Below, in pieces: positions 28,000-38,800 of a DNA stretch of 64,000 bases (its first letter is position 1; each line of letters starts with the position of its first letter). The notes below the pieces were generated by a model. It made no database searches. It worked only from the letters and a program-made list of their open reading frames with translations, and was not told where the DNA came from. The position numbers and the translations under genes are program-made. Source of the stretch: Saccharospirillaceae bacterium (GTDB taxonomy: Bacteria > Pseudomonadota > Gammaproteobacteria > Pseudomonadales > Oceanobacteraceae); contig JAKVCS010000005.1 of the NCBI GenBank assembly GCA_022448365.1, positions 343,903 to 407,902 on the forward strand, given 5' to 3'.

Positions 28000-28314
28000 T
28001 TACTTACAAGAAATAGCAAGTCCGTTAACGTTTACAGTTTCTGCTGTCAGGCCGGTTGTGACGATTTTACCACCAGTACAGCTGACTTCGCCGTTAAAAA
28101 ATAAGCGATACGTAGTTACGGTGTCTGCACTCAAAGTACAGCTTTTACCTTCTGTAATTTCAATTTTATTCGCGTTCACCTGGCAGACAGAAGAATCGTC
28201 AACCTGGCCACTGCTTTGTGATTGATCGTTTTTATCACCGCTGCTTGAGCTACTGGAACCACCACCACAGGCAATTAAGAAAGCCGATGCGAAAACGATA
28301 GATACGAACTTCAT
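28000..28314 (-). CDS. Small lipoprotein
   Basis: A 104-residue lipoprotein: signal with lipobox FLIAC, then a GGGSSSSSS linker typical of marine gammaproteobacterial lipoproteins. The folded part has four cysteines (SVCQVN, KSCTLS, VSCTGG, ISCK), likely two disulfides. Function unknown. It is the first gene of a two-gene minus-strand unit. Confidence 0.7.
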   Translation of the reverse strand: MKFVSIVFASAFLIACGGGSSSSSSGDKNDQSQSSGQVDDSSVCQVNANKIEITEGKSCTLSADTVTTYRLFFNGEVSCTGGKIVTTGLTAETVNVNGLAISCK

Positions 28315-28404
28315 GAGAAAATCCTTTTGTTAGTGTTTTACAGTTTAAAAAGGTCGGCAATCCTAGCACGACAAAGCTCATAACAGGTAGAGCTGATTGC
28401 TAGG

Positions 28405-29400
28405 TTAAACCTTCTGCAACCAGCCAAACTTGTCTTCAGCTTTGCCCCATTGAATTGCATTGAGCGCCTGGCGCAGTTTCTGAGTCGTTTCACCTGGTTC
28501 ACCAGTACCTACGGTGATTTCTTCGCCGTTGTGAATCAGGGTTCCGACTGAGGTTAATACCGCAGCGGTACCGGACAGTGCCGCTTCCGTGCCTGGCTTG
28601 CTGGCACGTTCGATCAGTTCATCAACGGTGAAGTCACGCTCGCTGACGGTCATCCCCATATCACGCGCCAGCGTCAGAATCGAATCACGGGTAATGCCGT
28701 GTAAGAAGCTACTGTCTAACGCCTTGGTGATGATCTCGTTACCATCGATCAGGATAAAGTTCGCTGCACCGGTTTCCTGCACGTCACCGTTCGGGCAAAA
28801 CAGAATCTGGTCGGCATTGTGTTCTTTACGTGCCTGCAGAATCGGGCCTAACGCGCTGGCGTAGTTGCCGCCACTTTTGATCATGCCCATGTGTGGCGCA
28901 CAGCGCATACCGTCTTGTTCTAACAGCAGACGTAATGGCTTAGCGCCACTCTTAAAGTAATCGCCTACCGGAGAAATCAGCACGTACATCATGGAAGACT
29001 CAGAGGGCGCCGCCGCTTTACCAATGGCAGCTTCGGTACCGATATGAGTTGGGCGAATGTACATAGAACCCGGTGGTGCCGGTACTTCGTCGGCATACAG
29101 TGCGACGATGTCTTTAATCATCTGACCGAGTTGGGCTTTATCAACTTCTGGCAGATACAGCAGTTCACTGCTTTGTGCCATACGATTGATGTTGGCATCC
29201 ATACGGAAGACGTTGACGCTGCCGTCTTCGTGTCTAAAGGCTTTTAAACCTTCAAAACAGGTGCTCGAATAGTGTAAGACATGAGCGCCCGGATGAAATT
29301 CTAATTTGTCGGAAGGGACGATGCTTGATGCTGTCCAGGAATTATCTTCGAAAGTTGCCAGTGCCATTTTCGGCATGAAAACTGTTCCAAATGCGGCCAT
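28405..29400 (-). CDS. ilvE: Branched-chain amino acid aminotransferase
   Basis: A 331-residue class IV PLP aminotransferase that interconverts branched-chain amino acids and 2-oxo acids. It contains CFEGLKAFR, YIRPTHIG, the PLP lysine K175 in MIKSGGNYASAL, and QETGAANF. This is the type II BCAT form (331-360 residues), like eukaryotic and some proteobacterial enzymes, rather than the 309-residue E. coli type. ATG 29400 follows AGGAATAG; the frame is open 16 codons further upstream. Confidence 0.9.
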   Translation of the reverse strand: MAAFGTVFMPKMALATFEDNSWTASSIVPSDKLEFHPGAHVLHYSSTCFEGLKAFRHEDGSVNVFRMDANINRMAQSSELLYLPEVDKAQLGQMIKDIVALYADEVPAPPGSMYIRPTHIGTEAAIGKAAAPSESSMMYVLISPVGDYFKSGAKPLRLLLEQDGMRCAPHMGMIKSGGNYASALGPILQARKEHNADQILFCPNGDVQETGAANFILIDGNEIITKALDSSFLHGITRDSILTLARDMGMTVSERDFTVDELIERASKPGTEAALSGTAAVLTSVGTLIHNGEEITVGTGEPGETTQKLRQALNAIQWGKAEDKFGWLQKV

Positions 29401-30139
29401 TTCTATTCCTAACCTCAGATGGGAGCCTGAATGGGCTGCCCTACTCAATAATCTGTCAAAGCCAAACTGAAGCGCTGAACCGCTTCAATCGTACATCTTG
29501 TTTTTGTGGTGTGCGCTTATGAGTTTAAACGCTGATAGGCCAGGTCGGTTTCCTGGAGGGTCTGACAGTCTTGTGAACTTATCAGGCCACAACGGCAGGA
29601 GCACTCAGTCAAGGGTTGGGACTGCGCCACTGCAGGGATGTGATCAAGCCAACACACCCGATACCACATAAATCCGACTCGTGTACGTCACCGGCACTCA
29701 ATCAACGGTTGAAGTCAAGACGGTCTGAATTTATGGAGCCGGGATTATCCCTCATTTTTACCATGATCGCTCGTCTTTCTTCGATGATGTGGCGTATTTT
29801 ATCCGCAATCTGAGACGACTGACTGTGATTCACCAGCGTCTTGCCCATCAATTGCAGGATCAACTGACCCAATTGAGCTGGCCTCTTGGGACCTGAACCG
29901 CTCCAGCATCCATAAAGTCGTGGCTTTGATCGCCTTCGGTAGCAGCGTTGAGCTTGTCGGCAGGCCAATCGTTATACCCTCATGACAGGCCAGGTTATGT
30001 GTTCAGCGATGTTGATAAATGGTTGGATTCTTTCCTGAACAATAGCACTTGATTGTGGCGATAAAAGATCAGACTATGCTTGCCTCAAAAAATAATTAAT
30101 CACTACTGAATCAAGACGTGTAGTCAAGGAGCATACAAA
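29401..30139. other. Long gap with no convincing gene
   Basis: About 740 bp between divergent genes. Frames exist (minus 29702-29968; a plus frame at about 29735-29895 ending in a stop) and both look partly protein-like, with a charged helix such as QIADKIRHIIEERRAIMVKM on the minus strand. Neither has a good start or recognisable domain. It may hold a decayed gene or mobile-element remnant. Confidence 0.5.
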
Positions 30140-30751
30140 ATGAAAAGGGCATTTCTCGGCGTCTTCGCCATTCTGGTTTTATCCGTTGTTCTTCTGGTTG
30201 TTCAGGCACAGCGACATGTTGTTACTAGTTATAGTGTTGTTATTAATGCGCCGGTAGAAAAAGTATGGGATTTCTTATCGGATAATCGTAATGCCAAAGG
30301 CTGGTCGGTCATTTTTGATCATATCTCGCCGATGGCCAGTTCGCCGGTTCCGGAAGGTCAGATTGGTGCATTGCGTCGTTGCTTCCGCAACGTGAACGAA
30401 CAAGGTTTTTTCTGGGACGAGCGTACATTGTCGTCAGAGCCATATATCGAACGTACACTGCGCACTTATAACGTATCGAACACCAGCTGGGATCTATTTG
30501 AGAAGTTTCAGTTTACCGCTTACCAAAAGTACGAAGATCTGGGCAATGGCCAGACGCGTTTAACCTTCGAAGGCGACCTGGACGATTACACCAAGTACAA
30601 CACATTTGAACGCTTTATTTTTTGGGTGAGCCAGCATGAGGGCGAACGGGTGTTCCGTCTGAATCTGGAAAATATCAAAGCCATGTTGGAGCAGGGTGAG
30701 AACTACCAGCGACCACACCCGTGGGAAGAACAAAGTCCGTTTGATGCCTGA
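30140..30751 (+). CDS. SRPBCC-family protein with N-terminal membrane helix
   Basis: A 203-residue protein with a hydrophobic N-terminal segment (5-24), followed by a START/SRPBCC lipid- or ligand-binding fold (SYSVVINAPVEKVWDFLSDNRNAKGW and, later, ENIKAMLEQ). The VINAPVEKVWDFL start and the long C-terminal helix are hallmarks of the fold. Ligand unknown. AAGGAG lies upstream of the ATG. A hairpin terminator follows. Confidence 0.8.
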   Translation: MKRAFLGVFAILVLSVVLLVVQAQRHVVTSYSVVINAPVEKVWDFLSDNRNAKGWSVIFDHISPMASSPVPEGQIGALRRCFRNVNEQGFFWDERTLSSEPYIERTLRTYNVSNTSWDLFEKFQFTAYQKYEDLGNGQTRLTFEGDLDDYTKYNTFERFIFWVSQHEGERVFRLNLENIKAMLEQGENYQRPHPWEEQSPFDA

Positions 30752-30770
30752 TGGCGTGATACATAGCGTT

Positions 30771-30819
30771 GGGTGCTTGGTTAGCACCCGATGAAGGCGG
30801 CTATCAAGCCGCCTTTTTT
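30771..30819 (+). terminator. Double hairpin terminator
   Basis: A first hairpin, GGGTGCT-TGGTT-AGCACCC at 30771-30789, is followed by AAGGCGGCT-ATCA-AGCCGCC and TTTTTT at 30794-30819. The second is a classic intrinsic terminator. Confidence 0.9.
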
Positions 30820-31011
30820 GTACCTGCCTTCAGGGTCAGTACTCGTCTTTATTGATTTGAGTGTTTGCCACCCAGCAGGAGTAAAAGAAAAAATTGATCG
30901 TGCATGTCAACCAATTCGGTGTTCAGGCGTTGTGATAGATAGATGGAGTGTGCTGTCAGTACATAGCTGACAACAATCCCATTTGATACTGAAACCTGGA
31001 GATTTGAAGTT

Positions 31012-32172
31012 ATGCTGTATAGAACCCTGTATGCGCGTGTATTTTTCCTTCTGTCGCTACTGTTAACCGGCTGTGGTGGAGTAAGTGATGATGAAGTGTC
31101 TTCTGGAGAAATATCAGATAAAGACACACCCGTCGTGAAGGCTGAACCCTCTTACACGGTTGTAAAAGAACAAGATATTACCTATGCGACTGGTCTGAGC
31201 CATGACGAAACCAGTACCACTTCTTTCGCAGTACCCCTGAAATTAGATGTTTATTATCCCGACAATGAGGCTACCAGCCGGCCGGTCTTCATGTTTATTC
31301 ATGGATGAGGATTTACGGGTGGGGTAAAAGATGGTCCTGAAATGGTAGAAATGGCAAATTACTATGCTTCAAGAGGCTGGGTTTTCGTCTCGGTAGATTA
31401 CAGAACAACAGAGGAACTGTGCAACGCAAAAGTTTCGGCATCGTGCAAAGAAAAAGTCCAAGATATGTTAAAAAACGATGCCATGTTTGGGACTAACGAA
31501 GTCGTAAACTTTTACAAAGGGATTGCACCAAAGGAATGGATTGAACATGCAATGCCATTGATAGAAACGCCAAAAGATCTGCAGGTCACCATTGCTATGT
31601 ATGCTGCTCAACGAGATGCGAAAGCTGCGCTTCGTTGGATTATGGCTAACTCCGAAACCTATAATATAGATAGCGACTATGTCACCGTAGGTGGAAATTC
31701 GGCTGGTGCTGGTACCGCGATCGCGTTAGGAATTTCAAATCCAGCGGACTTCAGAGATGAAATTTCCGTCATCGATGATGCCACGCTTTCAACCACAAAT
31801 TTAGACCAAAGTTACGACGTAAAAAGTATCGTTCATTTCTGGGGATCGAACGGAAAACTGGATTTTTTTGAAGGCGTTTACAATTTACAGTTGCACGATC
31901 GATATGATGAAAACGACCCCGAGTTATTTATGGGGCATGGCGAAGGGGAAGATCCACAAACTCCCTATACCGAAGCCCTTGAATTACAGAGCATCTATAA
32001 CTCACTAGGGCTGTACAGTGAACTCAAGACTCTGATGGTACCGAGTGAATCTGATCCATCGGTACTGGTTCCTGGAGGGCATGGCGCCTGGAATGGCGAG
32101 GTAGATGGTAAGGGCCTGTTTGAAATGTCTTTCGATTTTCTGGCTGCGAGACAACAATTGACTTTAGAATAG
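31012..32172 (+). pseudogene. Alpha/beta-hydrolase esterase lipoprotein, interrupted by one stop codon
   Basis: An exported esterase split by TGA at 31306-31308 with the same frame continuing on both sides for 387 codons in total. The N-terminal part has a lipobox (LLLTGC). The stop falls in the oxyanion motif: MFIHG-stop-GFTGG, where relatives have HGGGF. The downstream part carries the nucleophile elbow GGNSAGAG and a late His (PGGHGAW). A single G-to-T change turns GGA into TGA. Either a fresh pseudogene, a sequencing error, or rare readthrough. A selenocysteine there is chemically unlikely. Confidence 0.85.
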
Positions 32173-32477
32173 AAATACAATTACAGCATTACTGATTTTA
32201 ATTGGAGTTGACGAAAATAGAATCAGCAAAAGGAATGAATGGGGTGGTGTGAAATTTAATAAAAAATGAAGTGAAGTACAGAAGGTAAAAGAGCTTGTAT
32301 TAAGTTATAGGAGCGAAATTTCGTCTTGTATACGAAATTATTCTCCGTAGATACTTAAGGTATATTTAGGTTATTCCAAGACATTCTGATTAGCATGTCT
32401 AAAACGCCAAAATATATCTTGTTGAATATAGTCGTTCATTGATGTATCTTGCGCGGAAAATAGGGAGATCTCGGTTT
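32173..32477. other. Intergenic leader of the Rhs operon
   Basis: AT-rich. No gene. It ends in a candidate promoter described separately. Confidence 0.5.
32422..32450 (+). promoter_or_regulatory. Candidate sigma-70 promoter of the Rhs operon
   Basis: TTGAAT (32422-32427), 17-base spacer, TATCTT (32445-32450). Transcription from about 32457 would exclude the upstream in-frame TTG at 32439 and leaves a short leader before ATG 32478. Confidence 0.5.
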
Positions 32478-32813
32478 ATGTCTGTGAAGAAAATACTACT
32501 TTCTGCAGTTCTTGTATCGTTCATAAGTGTTTCTGGGTTTGTTATCTGGGCTCTGTATGAATATCAGCAGCAGGTTGAAGAGCAGGCCTATTCTGAAAAG
32601 CAACATCAGCAAAAAATTGAAGAATACGATCGTTTCCTGCAGCAACAGCAGGACGAGCTGGACGTACTCAATGCGGAAAGTGACAGGTTGATGGAGTCCG
32701 ATAGACTATTGGACGAAAAAATCCGTCAGCTTGATCTTCAATTGTTATCTACCCAGCGCGCTTCTGCACCATCACAAAGCTCTGCCTCAGATTTAAATGG
32801 AGTTTCACAATGA
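32478..32813 (+). CDS. Membrane-anchored coiled-coil protein, first gene of Rhs operon
   Basis: A 111-residue protein with an N-terminal hydrophobic helix (about 5-25) and a Gln/Glu-rich coiled coil (about 30-95) ending in a Ser-rich tail. ATG 32478 follows AGGGAG. Its stop overlaps the start of the giant Rhs gene in an ATGA arrangement, so the two are translationally coupled. The lipid-bilayer anchor plus coiled coil suggests a partner, chaperone or tether for the Rhs protein in the periplasm. No family recognised. Confidence 0.7.
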   Translation: MSVKKILLSAVLVSFISVSGFVIWALYEYQQQVEEQAYSEKQHQQKIEEYDRFLQQQQDELDVLNAESDRLMESDRLLDEKIRQLDLQLLSTQRASAPSQSSASDLNGVSQ

Positions 32814-35800
32814 TTCGTTACATCTTGTCATCACTTATTGCCTTTTCTGCCGTTTCATCCGCAGACGTTGTGGAAAATCTGAGTGGCTCACCTGTTAATT
32901 CGCAAGGCAAGCTGAGCTATACCGTGCCTCTCGACATTCCTGCTTCGCTTAACAGCTTGAAGCCAGACTTATCAGTGAAATACTCTCAGGGTAGCGGCAA
33001 AGGGACTCTGGGGGCTGGCTTCCATTTATCTGTTGGCTCATCCATTAGCCGATGTGCACCAAAGAAGAATAATGGAGATATTCAAGGGGGGATAACAACG
33101 AATACCAGTGCGACTTATTGCCTGGATGGAGCGCAGTTAGTCCAGCACTCTGGTAATGAATATCGTACCTATATAAACAGTAAAAATAAGATCGTTTCTT
33201 CAGGAGGTATCGCATCACCAAATCATTGGACTGTATACGCCGCGGACGGCTTTATCTATCGCTATGATCTGCCTGTCTCAAGTAATGTTTCTGAGCACAA
33301 TAAGGTTTGGCAGCTAACCAGTAAAAAGGACAGATTTAATAACCAGATCACCTATATATACAACAACTCCGGAGACCGTCTGAATACGATCCAGTATCCT
33401 GGGTTCGAAATCTCTCTGAACTATAAAGCCAGTACAGCAACTCAAAAGTTATACAGCAACGGAAAGGTTAAAACGATAGGTAAGTTACTGGACTACCTAC
33501 TGGTAAAAAAAGGTAACTCGAACCTGTATAAATATAACTTTCGTTATCAGAGCTATCAAGGCTACCAGGCGGTAGCGACAGATCGATTGATGGGGATAAA
33601 AAAATGTTATCTGGTTGGCACTGAGGAGTGTACACGAGAACTAACGTTTGAATATAAGCAAGTGGACGGTTCTTTCATCAATGAAAACCCGGCAGGCTCA
33701 GATGTAACCAATATACTAACAGCAGCTGACTTAAGAAAACACTACCCTGCTGACTCTAAAGAAGGGATGGCTGCTTACCATACAGTTGATCTGGACAATA
33801 AATATGGTGAGGACATCTGCTTTTATTCCGATCAAGACACCTTAGTATGCTCAATGGCTCAGGGGAATGGAATGTTTGCCTTTGATGAGGATATGTCTGA
33901 TGCTTTTGGCTATAACAAAAGCCACTTCGATTACTACAGTGCTTTGAACTTCAGTGATATTAATGGTGATGGGTACGCAGACTTATGTATCGCTGACGAT
34001 AGCGGTATCAAATGTGCGATTAATAATAAATCTGGCAAACTTAAAGCTCCTGCCTACATTTCAACCGGGCTTAATCACGAAACTGGTTATCAGTTGGCTG
34101 ATGTAAACAGAGATGGTTTGGCTGACTTATGTGGTGCATCTGAAACAGAGTTCTTCTGTTACGCCAACAATGGTGGAGGTAGCTACTCGTCAACCAAAAT
34201 AGTGTTGTCTTCTTCATCCTTTGCTAAAGAGTATCAGGTTTATACACCTTACTTGGACGAAGATGAGAGAAAGTTCAAATATATCGCTCCATCTCTTATG
34301 GACATGAATGGTGACCAGATTCCAGATTTATGTAGTGTCTCGAATAGCCAGTTCCAGTGTCGGGCTGGTCAGTACTCTTCCACAAATCAGCTATTGATAG
34401 CAACGTCGCCAGCGCAGTCTGTGTCGATATATCGAGTTATTCCTGATGAATTTGATACTAAATTTACTAGCGTAGATTTAGATGTACGCAGCCCTAATGG
34501 GAAGTACTTTCTGGCAAAAGAGATTAGCAATAAGTTCCCTGCCTATAGAAAAACAAATGAACGTATTACACTGACGACCCGTTTTCAGGATGTGAATTCA
34601 GATGGTCTGGTTGATTTGTGTTATGACTACGATGGTGAATTCTCATGTCATTTGAATACTGAGACAGGTTTTACCGAAAAAAAATATAAAACCACTTATT
34701 CCAGTCTTATCGCTGGACTGGATCGAAATACTACTTTATCGATCATAAGTTCTCTGAACTTTTCTGATATTAATACCGATGGTTATCCCGATCTGTGTTT
34801 AATGAAACAGGATAGACAGTATTGCTCATATAACAACGGTTCTGACTTTAGTGAGTTTGCAGTTCGATTAAGGATAGTATCCGATGCAGCTGTAATCACC
34901 TCGAACACGGAAGTATTTCAGAATTATATTCGGGCTCGATTAAATAATCACACACGCTTTATTAATAACAACGCAGTTAATGTATACGGTCGAGCGTTCT
35001 ATCGTGCCGATGTTGGTACAGACGGGCGAAACGAAATGTGTATGAGGACTATTAACGGCATCGATTGTCATACTAATGAACAACAAAGCTATAATGGACT
35101 ACTTGAAAAAGTAACAGATGCTTTTGGTAACCAAACTCGGTTTGAATACAAAAATGCTCGTCAGGGAATTTATTCTGAAAGTTCTGATTCTTTAGACGAT
35201 TATATTCGGATTTATCCTCAGGGTTTATTGTTATCTGCTATGCAAATAGATTCTGGTGTCGGCGCTCCTGACAATAACTGGGAAACAGTGAGCTATAACT
35301 ATAAAGACTTTGCATACAACCCGAAAACGTACGAATCTGGATTCAAATATATTTCCCAGAGCTCGGATTTGAAGAAGAAGTCTCAGACAACCGAGTTATA
35401 CCTAAAGCAACACTTGGTTGGAAAAACTAGGAAAGTCACTGAATATCTGAATGATGTAAAAATTCAGGAAGTTCAACATGACTTTGTTGCCTCAGCGTTT
35501 AGTAAAGGGGTTGATACACGCCTTCTTTCAACAACAACAGTAAACTATGACCCTGAAAGCCCAAGCACGATAATACGAACTTCAACCCGTACTTTCTCTG
35601 AATTTGATGGCTACGGCTATGCTAAGGAAATCACCGAAATAAAAGCAGCCGCGAACCAGGTTAAGAAAGAAACAACCAGTATTGTATTTGATCACGATTC
35701 TGAGAATTGGATATTGGGAAAACCAGAAAGCCAAACCGTAACTCATGAATTAACTGGCGCAACGAATCAAACTAAAAAAGTTAACTTCGAATACTACCCC

Positions 35801-38800
35801 AGCACAATGGCTCTGCATAAGCAGATCTTCGAGAAAGATACTGACTACGAGAAAGAAATTGAATTTGAGTATTATTCGAATGGTTTAGTGAAAAATGAAA
35901 GAATAACTGGCCTAGTTAACGATACGGATAAGCAAACCCGTACCAGTAGTTATACTTATTCTACGATTGGTCAGAAGTTAACTGTGACGAATCCCTTAAA
36001 TCAAACTGTTCGCTCTGAATATCATGCAATGTGTATGGCAGTAGAAAAGGAATACGATATCAATGATCGCCTTCTGGTAACTCACAAATATGATAACCAC
36101 TGTCGTCGTTATGAAAGTATCCTATTGTCAGGTGATACCGTTTACTATGGCTTAAGCTGGGATCATGGTGTTACTGAGCGCCCGGCCAGTGCGATTTATA
36201 CCAACAATATTATTTTAGTTGCCTCTGAGAGTACGGCATCAGGTAAATACAAAGCAGTTTATAAAGATCGCACCGGTCGTACGGTCAAGGAGATTTCGAC
36301 CGTTGCTAAAACATCTTCTACTACAACTCAGTCTGCGACTTACAACTACTTCAATAATAAAGGTCAGTTGGTAGCGAATTCTCTTCCTGTAAAAATAGTG
36401 TCTGGTAGCAGTGAGCACGTTAATTGGGTTACCCATGGCTACGATGACTTTTTACGTCAAACGACTGTCACCGCAAAAGCCCCAGACAAACGCGATGCTA
36501 CTCGAACAACGGATTATCATGGCTTAAAGACAACAGTTACGTTTAACGGTAAAACCAAGAAGTCCTCTGTTGGTGTGCTAGGCAAAGCGATATCCAAAAC
36601 AGAGTTTGGAAAAACTGTCCATTTTTCTTATACCGCGATGGGAGAGTTATCCGATACAGTACAAAACAACGACGAAAATACCCGAATCACTATTCAATAT
36701 GATGAATATGGATTCAAGACTAAGCAGATAGACCCAAGTGCCGGAACCTGGGAATATAAATACAACGCTTTCGGTGAACTTTATTGGCAAAAAGACGCTG
36801 AAGCCAATATTACCGTTAACGAATACGATGTTGCTGGTCGTCTGCATAAACGAACCACCAAAGAAGGTGTTTCGAACTGGGTTTTCCATGACAGCGGTAA
36901 TGGCAATGGTGAATTAGACTACACAAATGCACCTGATGGCGTGAAGCGTTCTTACACTTATGATGCTAAAGGTCGTGTATCTGACGAATACTTATATCTT
37001 AATAATAAAGAAAAAAATCGTACTCATTATGTGTACGATAATTATAGTCGATTGATTACATCTGAATACAACAAGAATTCAGAAAAATCTGAGATGATCA
37101 CACCGGTTAAAAAGAATTACGATTTGGCTGGCCGTATTTCTCAAGTTCTAATGCCAGCGAATAAGTTGAAAAGTTATGACTATAAAGCGATAGAAAATCA
37201 GTATGTAAGTGTGATAAATCAAATCGCGGACATTGACAGGAAAATATCTTCAATCGAGTATCGGATTAAATATCACGCCCAGGCTATTACAAAATACTCA
37301 AGTAAAGTATCTGAATATAAGAGGCTAACTATTTCAGTTCAGCCAAATTTGAAGCCTATACAAGATTTAATTGATAGACACAAAAATACACTAGATCGAT
37401 ATAGTAGAACCTTAGAAGATATCATGGAAAAGGTCGGACGCTATGGTGGTTTGAGTTCAGATAAAAAATATGAATACCAGGGATACAACTCTTCTAGTCA
37501 AACTCATACTTTTGCATATAGAGAATGTGCAAAAACAGTTGTTCGTGCCTTCTTCTTTAAACGTTGCAGTCGATACGAGTCGGGAGCATTTGGTATATCT
37601 CGTGACGATTTCAAGGTACTGGATTCAAACTCTCTCTATGGGCCCGACGCTTGCCAAACTAGAAAGTCGCGTTGGAGCTTATCTAGAAAAATTCTTGATA
37701 GATATGACTATTATCATGTCAGACGAGGTGTAGTTCCTGGTGGGCGTAGTGGGCCGCAAAATGGTCTAATATACACAGTATGCAATAAGACAAAATTGAA
37801 GTTTAATGTAGCTGATATTTTCCTAAAGATGGCACAGCATTACAGGACTTTAGTAACCAATGAAACCAATATGATTAGGCATTTGGAAGATACTAAGTCA
37901 AAGGTTTCAAAAGATAAACTGACTGTACTAAAAGAAACTGTCAAATATAGAGATTCCTGGGCTCCTGTCTCCATCTCTCCGTTAGTTCTGGTGCCGGTAA
38001 AAGTTCCATATGATGCAAGAGAAGCAGTCATTATGGAGCGCCAGGAAGCACTAGAGTACTATCAAGGCCGTATTGCACACTATGAGGCCTTAGCGAAACC
38101 TCATACTGATACAAAGATAGAGCTAAGTGCAGAAAAAGCGATTACCGAGGCCAGTGCCAAAACACTAAAAGATGCTAAAAAAGCACTGCTGAAAAATATC
38201 GAGTCTTTTACTTCCCTCGCTCTATTGAAGGATGGTGCTGAAAAACAGCAACAACTCAGTGATTCAGACTTAGTTGTTTGGGCAGCATTGAACTATGATG
38301 CACAAGGTCGTTTGAAAGACGAGTTATTTGGTAATGGCCTAATTACACGTCGTGCCGTTAACTCTGAAACCACAATGGTCGACACCATTACCACGGCTAA
38401 GGTTGATGGCACAAAATTAAGTGAACTGGATTACGCTTATACCACTGAAGGCAATCTGGACGAAAAAACAGATAACATTCGTAACCTGACCGAGAGTTAT
38501 ACCTACAGTGATAACCAGCTGGATACCTGGACTATCTCGTTAAATAACTCACAGATCATGAGTCGTGATTACGACTACGATAGTTTGGGTAATATTACTC
38601 AGAAGTCCTCCTCGCTCAATAGTTACGTTTACGAAACGAGTGGTAAACCTTATCGCCTATCGTCCTTTGGCAATAAAACTGTTTCCTACGATAACAAAGG
38701 TTTTATCACCTCGGGTAACGGCCGTAGTTATAGCTGGACAAGTTTTGGTAAACCGTTAAGTATCAGCTACCAGGGCAAAATAACGGCATTTAAGTACGAT

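Noticed and set aside
30849..31127. 92-codon minus-strand ORF
   Set aside because: Overlaps the esterase start and signal region; no supporting motif.
31306..31308. TGA as selenocysteine codon
   Set aside because: It replaces a glycine of the HGGG oxyanion motif; no chemical reason for selenium, and no SECIS-like stem-loop evident just downstream.
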